A stretch of DNA of 64,000 nucleotides. It comes from Synanceia verrucosa (Eukaryota; Chordata; Actinopteri; Perciformes; Synanceiidae). Where the stretch lies: positions 16,623,335-16,687,334 of the forward strand of contig CM056562.1 in assembly GCA_029721515.1 (NCBI GenBank), written 5' to 3'. Under the pieces are notes generated by a model. The model was not told the DNA's origin, made no database searches, and saw only the letters and a list, made by a program, of their open reading frames with translations. The stretch's first letter is position 1, and each line of letters starts with the position of its first letter. Of this stretch, positions 27,701-38,800 are shown one piece after another. The position numbers and the translations under genes were made by a program.

Positions 27701-30700
27701 CACATTCTTTTTTATTTTGGTTACATTTTTCCTATTTTAAAGGAAACACACAGATAATGTTAGTGAGACAATTACTAATAACAGAAATGTATATGTATTC
27801 CATTACTCGGAATTTCAAGACAACAGGTTGGTTAAGTCAGCAAATACCACTATCAGAGGTTTTTTTTGGTCCAGGGACAGTCCTCCTTTTGGATAACCAG
27901 TCCCCGGTTTCAGCGTTTTATGACTGAAAAAAAATGTTGCATGTGACTAGAACAATGGTTATTCACCGTCATTATCTCCAAGCTGGAAATGTCCCCGCAT
28001 TTCATTTCAGAAATCTGGTCACCTTACAGAAGCTACATACCACGAGTCAGGTTTGTGTTGGTAGCGACCAAATTTTTTAGCAGAGTTTGGTGACCTGAAG
28101 CTAACTGCTATTGATCAAATGCAGGGCAAGTAAGAATTTAGATGGGGCAAGCAGATTTGAGAAGTACTTGCCTGGCAGGGCAAGTGGGAAAAAACCTTAA
28201 TGTCGGACCCTGGTATTATTATTGTAAAAATTGGCCCCCGAAAAAGACTGAAGAGGAGCAGCCAACAACCCGATGAAAAGTTTAAATCTGATAGGGGTAT
28301 CACAGTGAGCCTAAGGTCATGACCCAATATCAATATATAAGGAAAGATGCTCAGGTCTCTCATATACAACAAGAAAACTCAGTGTCAGAAAATGTAATGG
28401 AGGATTATTGTTGTTTTAGGATGAACTCCCTTTCCACAGACATCAATAATCTCAACACTTCAGCGGTGAAAAAAAGAGATAAAAATGCTGCAGAGCCGCT
28501 CGCTACACAGAATCAACTTCAGAAGAAACCACCATCAATCTGGGAGGGAGTCTGCCATGGCCAAGGGATCCATACTTCAGCCTATAGCTTACCTCAGCAT
28601 CCATCTGCAACTCTCTCTGAAATAAACATCCAGTTACTCCATCAAAGACCTAGATTTACAGCACAATCACTTATGAGTGTATTGGCTTACTCATCACTCA
28701 CTTGCCTTATTCTATCATGGTAAGCAGAGGGAGTCTGTGCTGATTAAATGGACCTTCTGGAGCAAATGCAAATAACCAGTTGTGGAGAGAGTGGCAGGGT
28801 GCCTTGATTTTCAGCAGGAAGCCTTTGGTGGGTGATTTGGCCAGGGGGCATTTATATGGCTGCAGAGCAGATCTGACTATATGCTGTCAGAAGTAATGAG
28901 CTGGCAGACATCATAAAGTGCTCCTGTGGGACTAATAGATGGTAGTTGGTGATGCAGCAGGATGAGGGTAGAAATATGACCCCCCACCTTCCCACAGCTA
29001 CAGGCGTCCACCACAGTTACACACAGGTTAGGCTGCACAAACAAACTATACATTTCACATTAATTTACATGACAGACAGGACAGTCTAGAGTTACTGCTG
29101 CATAGGCTAATGATCTATTGCACTCTGATCTTCCATCCACTCTGGTCTTTACAGGTTATTTTATTTCTTGGCAGCTCATCCTAAGCAAGTCTCAATTTCA
29201 TATGTTTAATTAGAGTTATAAAAATGTTGTATTGGATAAAAAAAACAAGTGACATAACACAAAAGTGAGAGGGATAGAGTGAGTTGTGGTGTTGCTGCTG
29301 AATGTCCATGTACTATTGGAACATCAGCTGTGCTTTCCTGCTCAGGCCTCAGACATTCATCAGAAGGTGACACAGTGACAGTTTCATTTGGCAGAGGAGA
29401 AACAGTAAGACAATTTACAGACAAGCCTTAATTTGGGTAACTCTTTTCTCCACCGCCCTATGGTTATTACATGCTGAGAGGAGTGTCAATCACCAGCCCA
29501 GGGGCAATATACCTTGTGACAATTACCCCTGTGCTGCACAAATCCAGCTACAGATTTAATTAGGTGCTCTTGGCTGAGGAGTACAACACTTAGGATTCAA
29601 ACTGCAGCAAAAAGATAAGTAATATATATGTATAAAAAAAGTATGACCAGAAGCAGCAACCATTATTCTGTCAACTACTAATCAACTGGGTGGCTAAACA
29701 ATTCAGTCTGTGATTCTCCACGACAACAGTCTCTGCGTAAAGCACTTGTGCCTGTCTGCTGTAGGATGGTGGCTGTTAATCATTCCTGCTCAATGCACTG
29801 GCAGGATGCTCTGAATGTTCCCTCATTCTGCATCCATCAAGTGATAGAAGGCACTCTCAACCAATTGGTATTTTATAACTGTACACATGCACCTATTCCT
29901 GTATCACTGTTGTGAATTACTGCATGCATCATATTAAATTTTGATATTCAAACATGCGCTTCTGTGAGCACTGTCCTCCACTGCTAAATGCCTCAGCAGG
30001 AAAGAAACAGAGGGAAAAGCTGTGATCAGGGTGGTGAGTGGAACCGCTGACGCAAGAAACTCCCGGAAGGGCGAGTTTCTTGCTGGCATTACTGAGCATC
30101 CTTGCAGATTTAATGGGACCTTTTAATTAAATTGGATTAAGCTATAAAAAGGACAAGGTAGTCATTGATCTAAAGAGCTCTCTGCTTTACGCTGAGAAAT
30201 TATATTAGAGTAGGGAAAACAGCACTATTTTGGACATCATCTGAATTTACCAAAGTAATAAATGACCAGAAGAACATCAGGTTTGGATATCAATCCATCC
30301 GGACTGTAACAAGTAGAAAATGTTCTCTCATAATTGTAAGAGGTTCATTAGAAAAATGACGTTGTTCCTAATGGCTCTGAGCAAATCATGAGACCACCTA
30401 GAAAGGGTACAATAAACTACAAGCTTTGCCAAATGTAGGTAACCAAAATAGGCTTCCAGTTGAAACTGGTTTGCTATCTGTTCAAATGCTTTGGGTGGTG
30501 CAGTAATATACCATACGTGCCAACTCACTCAAAAGTAAATAATACACTGCTAGACTGGTAATACTACTGATAATGTATTTGCAATGATGGGGGAAGGAAT
30601 TTCTGCTGATGCAGCTGATGCTTTACTTGAAAATGCTGTCCAGTTTATGCTTTACAGTTATAATAATTGATTTCCTAACAATGAAAGACAGGTAAATATT

Positions 30701-33700
30701 CCCCAACAACAGGTATGTTATTTGAGCAAAGGAAAGTGTTAACAGACAGAAAGGAGGAAGACAGAAAAAAGAAAGACATTCCCCCTGGTTGGCCTGTAAC
30801 AGCTGTTGCCGCTATGCTCTGTGCTCATCTGTCCTAACTGAATGAAGCCTATTTGCTCCCATAAGACTCCCAGGTACCGGAGGGGACGACGCACACTGTT
30901 GGGCACGCAGACAAACAGAGGAGCTCCCTTTGCGATGACTACTTTAGTTACTATCAGCTTTAATGTCATTCTTCATTAAGGTATGTTTTAAAGACATAAT
31001 TTAAAAACTGCAGGCTTTGAGGAAGCTGTTTAAATCTTCTTTTGTACAAGAAATTATCTAACAGCAATGTTTTGGACCCCTTACCTCTGTGCAAAAAAGG
31101 TTCAGAGCAGTGAAGTCCCACTTCTTTGCATGGGCTATGTTGTATCTCAATATAGCATCCTGTTGAGGAGAATACAAAGTCATTTATTCATAGCAGACAC
31201 TTTTTAATACATAAAATAGAATATATGGCAGTAGATAAACAGCAGGTTCAATGCATAGAAATACTCTGCCACCATGTGGCTGTTTATGGAACAGGTTTTG
31301 TATATTAGAAAATCCTGTGACAGCTCAAACGCAATAACAATGCTCCAGCATAAAAGGCAGACCATCCAAATGAGCCACCATACAAATGTTACTGCAATGC
31401 CCAAATTTAAAAGCTAAATCTTTATTTCTTTTATTTTCTTTTTTTAAACTTTTCTTTTTTTTTCTGGCATCATGTCTTTGCCGTTTTTTTTCCCATCCAC
31501 ACAAAGCTGTCTTGTTTCAAAAGTAATTGGCTTCATCTCCCTGGACTGGCTATTTATCTCCTCTGGATGACAAGATGAGATGAGATAAGATAAGACTTTA
31601 TTCACCCCAAAGGAAATACTTGCACAACAGTTGCCATACACAGTAGTAACTTGTAAGCATAAGAAATTGTAAGCGTAAGACTACAAACACTATAAGAGCG
31701 TAGCATAGATACATGTGAAAGCTGTTTCAAGACACATAACACGTTCGGCATAATTCAGCACACAAGTCCAACAGTCATCTTACCCTCACATCCAGAGAAC
31801 TTTTGAAACCTCCCTGCAAGGCAGTGTGGATCAACTCCCATCGACTTTGGACACCACCTCCATCCTACATGACACATCAAATGATATTTGCTTGAAATTT
31901 ATTGCTTTTACTAACATTCCCACAGTCCCTAGCCTTTTATTTGTGTGTTACACTGTACCTCAGTCTCTACAGGAAAAAGATTCTTCTCAGAGCAGGGCAT
32001 CTTCACAGACACATCGTCCCACGCATCTTTGAACTTGCTAGGATATGAAACAGGGACCACATCCTCCCTGAGGAGATCTGTCTGTAACAAGCAAAACAAA
32101 ACACAGTGATGGGTTACTCTTGAGTAGAGAAGTACCTACTGAAATAACTGTTTTCTCTTTGCTAATCAAAAACAATGTTAAAAACATCTGAAATTAAAAA
32201 GTCACTTTAGTTCCATGTTCTAAATAAAACCAATTAAAACATTGCTATAAAGATCTTGAAAAGGAATACTCTGATTGCAGAGATACTCAAAAAAAAAAAC
32301 AAGTATTCGTGTGATTTATGGGGTGATGATGGGAGTCTATTTGGGGGCTGTGTTAAGTTGACTTTTAGAACAAATAGTAGCTACACAGCAGCACTGACAG
32401 TGGTCTTCCAAAGGAGGACACAGTGTGACAGGAGCTTTACTGACAAGAGGCCCTGAGGGGATCATGGAGGACAGTTTCACTCTCTCCGGCCCATGTTTTC
32501 CTATCTTGTTCTCTCTTATCCGAACACCAAGTGCAGATCCACTATGCAATGCCCAGTCACATCTACAAATATTTCTATGCAGTATTCTTTACAATATACC
32601 ATATAAAAGTAATGCAAAAGGTTGTTTGCTCACCCTGACTGTAACAGTGTGGTTAGGCCCTGCTTTCAGGTGAGACAGAGGAGGTGCACACTGGGGCATT
32701 CTGTTCAGCTCATCAATGGGTGTCCCCAGCCATCCTCTGTCCATGTTATGCAATGCAAATGAAACGCTGTACGGAACAAAAACAGAAGAAGTCAGAGTGT
32801 CACATACTTACTGAAGGACACTATGAGCATAGTGGAGATAGGACACTACAGGAAAGGTGATGTACCTCATTTTTGTACTTTTTACTAGTTTTAATGCACA
32901 TCCTTAATCTCAATGCAAACTTGAAAAAACAAGAACATAAAAACAAAAAAACAAGTACCTTTCCAAAAGTGCACCTGCCTGGCCTCCCATTATGTCTTGA
33001 CTCATATCAGATGAGCCACTGTACTCAGCTTTCTCAGCATTTTCAGTTCCCATGGCAACCAGATGGACTTTTTCTTTGACCGAACATCCAGAATCAGAGT
33101 CTTTGACAAACTGCTGCTGAGGGTATTCTCCACAAGCACTGCCATCATGATCCTTATCTGCACAGCTGTTGGCGAACACAGTTTTGCAAACGGGGCTGTC
33201 CGGGCTGAGCATCTCCACATCACTGGTGGGTGTACTGACACCCTTCCTGGGACTAAAACTAAGACAGAGCTTGAGTTTGGGATTTGAAGAGTGTGCAGCA
33301 ACACAGGTTGTTTTAACAGGTGAAGATGGCCTCTTAAGTTTCTGCCCATTAGAGCAGTGTGTTTGAGGTGTGTTACTTCTGCTGCCTGCAAGGACAGATT
33401 CATCTAGCCCACTAGCGGACCAACAGTCCATCGAAGTCTGAGATGTGGCATCATCTTGTGAGTTCTCTGTACGTTTGGATACTTTTGTAGTGTCTATCTT
33501 TTGTGATCCACAAAAGAGTTCATCTTTTCCATCTGTTACCTTGGTTTTTGGGACATCATTCTTTACATCCTCTGACTTGACTTCAGTGGTCACACTGCAG
33601 CAGGACAGAAAAAGAACAAAATGATAAAAGGCCTTGTTAGAAGGCTGAATCTATAAAATGTAGGATACATTTTGGTGATAATGATGCAGCTTCCCTCACC

Positions 33701-34659
33701 CCAGAGTGCCATTTCTTAATAGGTATGTGCATGTTGCATATTTAGAAACTTGCTTAGAACAAACCATAGAATACATAACCATGTATCTAGTCATGAATGG
33801 CTTTAACACCCAAAATAATGATAACTTGACTGATTTACCTTCTTTGAGAATCCATCCCTTCATCCATCTTTGACAGATCAGACAATATGAAGCAACAATT
33901 GGTGCCTGAGGAAGAAACACATTCACATGTTAAGAAGCTGCGACAGGTTTGATAACTTCATACATTCAGTGTTGTAATACATACAGATATACTGTCCGTC
34001 AGACTGTCCGTTTTAGGAGGCACTGGACTTCAGAGCTAAATATGAAGTTGTTTATATGTGTTCTTGGGCGGACGCTACTTTGAGACCTTTGGTAGGGAGA
34101 GTAAAATTTTAAGACGTGTTTTAGGACTTTGTTCTGTGTATTTTCTCAAGTCATGAGACTGGAGGGTGAGTTGAGGTCTCAGCTATCGATTCAGCCTCTT
34201 GTCTAAGGCTATGCAGTTCTTGTCTATACATTTCTGTTTCAGTCATTTTAAACAAACAAGCGCTCGATATCAAAGAAGAACTACTGCTGGCAGGCTCAAC
34301 TAAGCCATAATTAGCTTGCTAGCTAACTAACCCTTAGCAATATTTTTTTACTTATGAAATTACGTTCATTGTTAAAAAATAGTTATTCGTCTCTTGACGG
34401 TAGTTGCACACTGTGTCTTTCCGTGGGAATTAGTTAGTAGCTTGCTAACTTGACGCGAGCACATATTGCAGGGAAAAAAAACAAGTCACCGTGAGCTAAC
34501 TTAGCTTTGATTAGCTAAAGATCTAAACGCTAGCTGTTATTCGCTAGCTCTGATTCTTGTAGATAGCGCTAACGGAACTCAAGCTAGCAGTGCTGTGTCC
34601 GTTAAAACGAAAGGATACAACTTACAAGTATGACCCTCTTCGTGTAAGACTTCTGACAT
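13223..34659 (-). CDS. parg: Poly(ADP-ribose) glycohydrolase, complete
   Basis: Hydrolyses ribose-ribose bonds of poly(ADP-ribose) chains after DNA damage. Exons in gene order: 34626-34659, 33839-33905, 32959-33594, 32634-32766, 31959-32081, 31784-31864, 31085-31159, 27442-27534, 26151-26305, 23420-23499, 23237-23297, 22715-22790, 21164-21311, 16508-16586, 16311-16419, 15263-15368, 14042-14170, 13223-13404. The sum is 2367 nt, exactly 789 codons including TAA, so 788 residues; human PARG has 976. Residues 1-245 are low-complexity and Ser/Lys-rich, with a PIP-like QTSMDCWS (86-93) and KLKRPSSPVK as a possible nuclear signal. The regulatory/catalytic region starts near WLGTPIDEL (258). The family signature GGGVTGHGLVQEE spans 547-559, with the catalytic Glu pair at 558-559. 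ATGNWGCGAFGG is at 669-680 and TEQYSKYSGYAE is present. The ATG at 34659 has an in-frame TAG 36 nt upstream. The N-terminus is shorter than in mammals. Confidence 0.95.
14171..15262. other. parg intron, nothing recognised
   Basis: About 1.1 kb between the exons encoding GGDTRLK and LIQLMAAAEAG. No repeat family or RNA was recognised. Confidence 0.55.
15369..16310. other. parg intron with a small repeat fragment
   Basis: About 940 bp, A/T-rich. The piece at 15768-15838 (GGCGGCATGGTGGTGAGCAC onwards, then GGAGTTTGCATGCCCC) matches the tRNA-like interior of the inverted-end repeat family at 6795 and 49084. No exon was seen. Confidence 0.6.
15768..15838 (+). mobile_element. Fragment of the inverted-end interspersed repeat
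   Basis: About 70 bp related to 49090-49175: GACTCACAGCAAGAAG then a TGTGGAGTTTGCATG block. It is truncated at both ends. Confidence 0.55.
18014..18574 (-). pseudogene. Remnant of a hAT-like transposase N-terminus (BED-type zinc finger)
   Basis: An open frame of 186 codons inside a parg intron. Its first part contains SQVWGLHFSKRNADDACCNI followed by CNRKC, which resembles the aromatic, CxxC half of a BED zinc finger in hAT-family transposases and ZBED proteins. The expected NL..HL..H half is not intact: shifting frame just after NRKCEI gives GNT, hinting at a small indel. The rest of the frame shows no catalytic-domain similarity I recognise. Best read as a decayed transposon fragment; it could also be a chance frame. 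Confidence 0.4.
19792..19890 (+). mobile_element. Short MITE-like repeat, copy 1
   Basis: About 100 bp beginning GGGGCTGTTAA and ending TTTTGACAGCCCT, so the ends are inverted repeats. Its interior GACTACTTGAACAAATTGCC recurs in reverse complement at 20165-20241. Ends of this kind suggest a non-autonomous hAT-type element; the family is not assigned. Confidence 0.5.
20165..20241 (-). mobile_element. Short MITE-like repeat, copy 2, inverted
   Basis: Contains ATTTCGGGCAGTTTGTCCAA, the near reverse complement of the interior of the 19792-19890 copy, and ends CAACAGCCCT. Divergent and truncated at the left. Confidence 0.5.
21312..22714. other. parg intron with a TA-repeat
   Basis: About 1.4 kb holding the (TA)n microsatellite at 21732-21774. 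Nothing else was recognised. Confidence 0.6.
21709..21774. repeat. (TA)n microsatellite, interrupted
   Basis: A short TA run (21709-21721), a ten-base interruption, then an uninterrupted TA run of about 43 bp (21732-21774). Confidence 0.95.
23500..26150. other. parg intron (2.65 kb), no gene recognised
   Basis: Between the exons encoding EINFYR and LFEGSS. Contains a GGGA-type tandem run at 23801-23823. Small open frames have no supporting homology. Confidence 0.6.
23801..23823. repeat. (GGGA)n short tandem repeat
   Basis: About five GGGA units in a parg intron. G-runs of this spacing could form a G-quadruplex. Confidence 0.85.
26306..27441. other. parg intron, nothing recognised
   Basis: About 1.1 kb between the exons encoding APVLCTM and PIPLLKS. 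No repeat or exon identified. Confidence 0.55.
27535..31084. other. parg intron (3.55 kb), nothing recognised
   Basis: Between the exons encoding NLFCTE and YLEHPEV. The 134-codon plus-strand frame at 28319-28723 has no domain or splice support. No RNA gene was recognised. Confidence 0.55.
31573..31740 (-). mobile_element. Possible LINE 3' tail
   Basis: On the minus strand the block reads TTTGGGGTGAATAAAGTCTT then ATCTTATCTCATCTC. This resembles the 3' ends of fish LINEs, which finish in TAATAAAGT plus a short tandem tail. Only the tail is present, inside a parg intron (31160-31783). Confidence 0.4.
32082..32633. other. parg intron, nothing recognised
   Basis: About 550 bp, A/T-rich. No features seen. 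Confidence 0.55.
33906..34625. other. First parg intron with a GCTAGC/TTAGC word cluster
   Basis: 720 bp between the 34-nt start exon and the second coding exon. Its promoter-proximal half (34310-34590) is crowded with GCTAGC, TTAGC and GCTAA words, about a dozen in 280 bp. It may hold intronic regulatory sequence. Confidence 0.5.
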
Positions 34660-35566
34660 AGATGCATTACATAATTGTTTATTTATTACCACATACTACT
34701 ACTTCTTCCCAGACCACAAATCACTCCAAGTATTATGGTCCGGTCCTTGGTTTACTGTCACTTCGTTGTTACCGGCAGCTTCTGCACTTTGACGGCAGGA
34801 ACAGAGGGACCAATTAGACACGTTTCTTGGGAAAAGAGGCGGGATTATGAGTCGGTATCATAGCAACTAGGCCAAAAAGTAGTTTAATGTCGTGAAGACC
34901 GTATAGATGTCTGGTTATGACGGCATGCGCACGCTTAAATAGTAGAGAAGAGACATAACAATACGTGAAGTTATTTCATATGTCAGTGGTAAACATTCAT
35001 TGGAAATATGAATCTATATTTAAATATGAAATTAATATATTTAATATGCATGTTTCACACTTTAACAAGACACTTGTATTTAGTTTTAGCCTTTTTATTG
35101 TATGATAATGGCATTATGGTTTGCTATTTTTGTATTTAAAGGGAAATATAGATGTTAACCACCATGAACTTTACATGTTAACAGCATAGAGTGAATAGAA
35201 AGTACTTATGATAAGTCATGTTAATGCCCCACTACAGGTAGACAGTTTTTTTGTTTGTTTTTGTTTTTTTGCTGCAGTGATTTCCAAACACGAAGAAGCT
35301 TACTAAAATATAAAAAAAATCCTGAGATTCTTGTTGTTTTTTGTCCAGATTTTAAGACAGGATTATTTAAATTTATTTGTAAGAAATATATTGTAAGCAA
35401 TATAGTGAGTGCAAAATAAAATATAAGCATACAGGTCTGATTATGTCAGAGAATGCTGAATATCAGTCTCCTTTGGCATCAACAGAGGAAGATACTGCAT
35501 ATTTCTGAGGAACGGTAACAGTGCAGGAGACTGGAGACTGGAGACAGGAGTCTGCAGCAATACGCC
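34660..35566. other. Short intergenic spacer: parg promoter side and ferlin 3' UTR
   Basis: Only 907 bp separate the parg start codon from the ferlin stop codon, so the parg promoter and the ferlin 3' end must share this stretch. Upstream of the parg ATG lies ATGTAATGCATCT, containing two upstream ATGs. On the other side, ferlin poly(A) signals occur at 35372-35377 and 35094-35099. Confidence 0.6.
35372..35377 (-). terminator. Likely poly(A) signal of the ferlin gene
   Basis: AATAAA on the coding strand about 190 nt past the ferlin TAA. A second hexamer lies at 35094-35099. Either fits a short 3' UTR ending before the parg promoter. Confidence 0.5.
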
Positions 35567-38500
35567 TTAGGAGAAAGGCTTCACAATCTTCATTGAGATG
35601 TAGTTCTGTGAATATGAAATAAACATTAAAATACATAATATGAGAGGAAAACAATGTCTGATAGATTAAAATATTTTAAAAATATTAAAAAACAAGAAAT
35701 TATCAGAAAACAAATGTAATCTTACTGGTAGGGAGTAGAACAGGATCCCAAGGAACAAGATAACCAGCAGAAGAATAACTGATATAATGAAAATCCATTT
35801 GAATCTACGCCAAACAATGAACTTCATGGTTTTGCAAGGGTTTGTAAACCAGAAGAATGACGTGTCAGGGCGGCTGTTGAAAATGAAGACAGCCTGTTAT
35901 TCACATTAGACTATTCATATAACTAAAAACTATATATTTGTGATTATTATTTATTGTTTAAAAGACTGAGAGGTATTACTTGGGTGGGTCCAGTTTGGGA
36001 TTCATGTTTGGCTCATCTCTGCCTTTCCCAGCAGGTCTCTCTTCCATCTCCTTCTCCTCTACTATTTCCAGTGTCATCTCTACTTTCCCCTGTGGAGTTT
36101 TGAGACACAGTCTTAAAGAGTAACCAAGAGACAAAATGTAACTTGAGACTTTGCACAGGATATAGACATACACCAAGCACATGTTTCCCATCCTTCTCAA
36201 TCGCACATGGCCACCAGCCTCTTACAGACTTCTGGGAGAAGAGGGAGTTGAAGGGTGTTTTTTTACAAGAGACTGAGCTCGTCATCCCAGGCAACATCTT
36301 CAGGCTGCACTTTTCTGGGCTCTTAGCAGGAGAGATCAGGTTGAGAAGGTCCAGCTCAAGTGAACCTGCATTAGAGACGTTAATATGAAATAATCATGTC
36401 TTTTATTGCGGTAGACTTCTCAGCTAGATGTCCATCTAAAGGCTTTTCACTGTGTGTGGGCATGGGATTATTAGCAATGCTGTTTCACCTAAGTAGTCAT
36501 CCAAGGAGAAATTGTCATTGTCCCATATCTGGATGATCAGTTTAGGGGGAATCCTAAATTCAGTCTTGTCCAGATTCCAGAAGTGCTCCTGTAAAAATAC
36601 ATAAACTTTATTTAGATCATTACAGGCTACAATACCTAAACAACAAAAAGAATACATATGGTTACAAAGAATAGTCACAGTCACTGCTGCTGATGTTTTA
36701 TTCCTGCTCCACAGTCTCACTCACTTTTCTCGAGACAACGCACAGCTGTTCTGCAGGCAGGTAGTCGAACTCAAAGATGAACCTCCAGTTGAAATTCCCA
36801 TCACCGTCCAGGGATCTGTAGTGGACATCAGTCTTCTGCTTGCTGTCCTCCATACCTGGCATCCATCTAGGAAACATGAATATGTTGAATTCCAATTTGT
36901 TATTTGTGAATGGGTCCAGTTGGTCGAGGAATGTATATTAAAATAAAACAATAATTCAAATTGAGGGTTGAAGTAAGCAAAAGCATCAGTCATGTACCCT
37001 TTTACATAGATGTCACTCATGTTTTCTCCAGTGATGCTCTTGTCGTCCAGAGTGACGTCAGTTGTGTTCCAAATGATGGCTCGCAAGACATACCTGTTTT
37101 AAATATACCATTACATTTGGTCCTCAAATGCACTATGATAAAACATAATTTTGTCAGGTTTCTTTTACTTCTTGGCTTTGCGTGGAGTGATGTCACATGG
37201 CGGCCCTGGCAAACCAAGGCTCTTGGGGAAAATGTCCACCCACATTTGAACTTGTCCCTGTATTCATACAAGAACATTAATTAAGGCTAATTCCACAGGG
37301 AATTAAATGCAAACTGCATCTCTACTAAAAATGTAAAATCAGTGTTGCTGCTGTTGTTTTAACCTGACACAGGTTGGGTTGGTGGGAGCTGTACAGGGTT
37401 CTGGTCTCCACATGCTCTGGGACCAGGCACAGATTTCTCAGGACATGCAGAGCCAGCCTCTCTCTGGCTGGGCCCAAGTGCGGGTGGATCACAGTGTCTG
37501 CTTCTGCAAAGGACACAGCAGACCACAAAAGGATCAAGGATGAAAGGAGACTGTAGCATACAAATTACTATTTTTTAAATATTTTTAAGAGACATATTTC
37601 TAAAATCAACACATTGAGATAGTAGTGCTGCTAAAATATGATAACAGGGCATTCAAGAATGACAGCAATTGTCATGTCTCATCATACTTCTACGTTCATT
37701 CATGTTGTCCCATCCCTCCATTTTATTTTGTAGTAACTGTATTCCTTCTTGTTTCAGATTGTTTTACTTCCTGCCCTCCTGTCTCCTCACGTCTCGTGAT
37801 TCTCTGATTCCCTCCTTAGTGTTTAAATAGTGGCGTCTCCCCTTGTCTTGTGCCACTTTGTCTTTGTCCAATGTACCAAAATCTTGCAGGTTGTATTGTT
37901 TTCCTGAGAAAGACAGTGAGCCGCCATCTCCCTCTATGCGTGGAGGAGGGACGCCTCTCACTTTGGCCACGTTTTGGAGGATCTGAGAAGGCTTCAGCTG
38001 GTCTCTCCACTGATTGATCCCTGAGCTGCAAAAAAAGTGTTCAGTAGGTTTGGTTTTGAGAAACTAAAACACACCAAAGAAGACCTGGCCTAAGATGCAT
38101 CAACTGTACTGTAGACATACTCACACACAGTAAGTCTGTGGCAAGCCACAGCAGGGCCTGAAGCGAGACAGGAGTCTGTTCTCTAGATCAATCACTGTCT
38201 CGCCCACTTTTTCATCTCTGCTCAGTAGGTCATAGTCATAAACCGCAATCTTCAGGTCCTTGTCTTGAGGCAGGAAACAGGACATCTCAAACATCCTAGT
38301 AAAAAAAAAACAAAGTGCAACATATATCTGTTTCACCTTTTGTTTCTACACTTGTTGGATTCATTTGGGCGAATATAAAAAAGAACAATAACTTGAGTAA
38401 ATTGTACTGAGCACATCACTCTCTCACCTCCCAAACTCTGGATTAAGGGTTTTTGGTTTGTAGTTATCTCTGTCATCCACTGTTTTCCTCCCCAGTGTGA

Positions 38501-38800
38501 TCTTTACGTATGGGTCACACTGACGTGAGAATGCAAAAAATGTATTAGCTTCAGTAGCTTCAATCATCTCTTTCACATAAAAAATAGTTGTGACTCAGTC
38601 CTTCAAGCCAGGGTGATTCAGTTGCAGCTTCATGTAATACTCACCAAGCCATTTGTATCCTTAGGCTGCAGGTCAAGACAGCGCACCAGGTAAATTCTGA
38701 CCAGGCACTCCTGAGGCCCGCTCTCTGGGAGCTCTCTGAACTGGCGGGGTGGAGCTGGCACCTTTGGGTCATCTGGCAGTGGGTAAATCTTGAACGCTCC
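35567..38800 (-). CDS. myof: Ferlin exons 41-53: last two C2 domains, membrane anchor, stop
   Basis: Exons in gene order: 38645-38800, 38428-38519, 38125-38295, 37877-38025, 37364-37503, 37169-37257, 36998-37093, 36725-36866, 36489-36588, 36172-36365, 35980-36089, 35726-35873, 35567-35605. Marker blocks are RIYLVRCLDLQPKDTNGLCD, DLKIAVYDYDLLSRDEKVGE, DVHYRSLDGDGNFNWRF and RPAGKGRDEPNMNPKLDPPN. The juxtamembrane MKFIVWRRFKW is basic and leads into a 23-residue hydrophobic helix. Exon 37877-38025 ends at QDF by homology; the open frame continues past the donor and misleads simple ORF calls. Confidence 0.9.

Noticed and set aside
28319..28723. 134-codon plus-strand frame in a parg intron
   Set aside because: Low-complexity composition, no domain, no splice or promoter context.
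33591..33593. Possible parg start at a GTG codon heading the long exon
   Set aside because: An acceptor CTGCAG lies three bases before it, and two upstream exons join in frame to an ATG at 34659. The GTG is an internal Val codon.
35463..35654. Open frame ELHLNEDCEAFLLRR over the last ferlin exon
   Set aside because: Wrong frame. The true frame of the same bases reads NYISMKIVKPFS then stop, matching the myoferlin tail.
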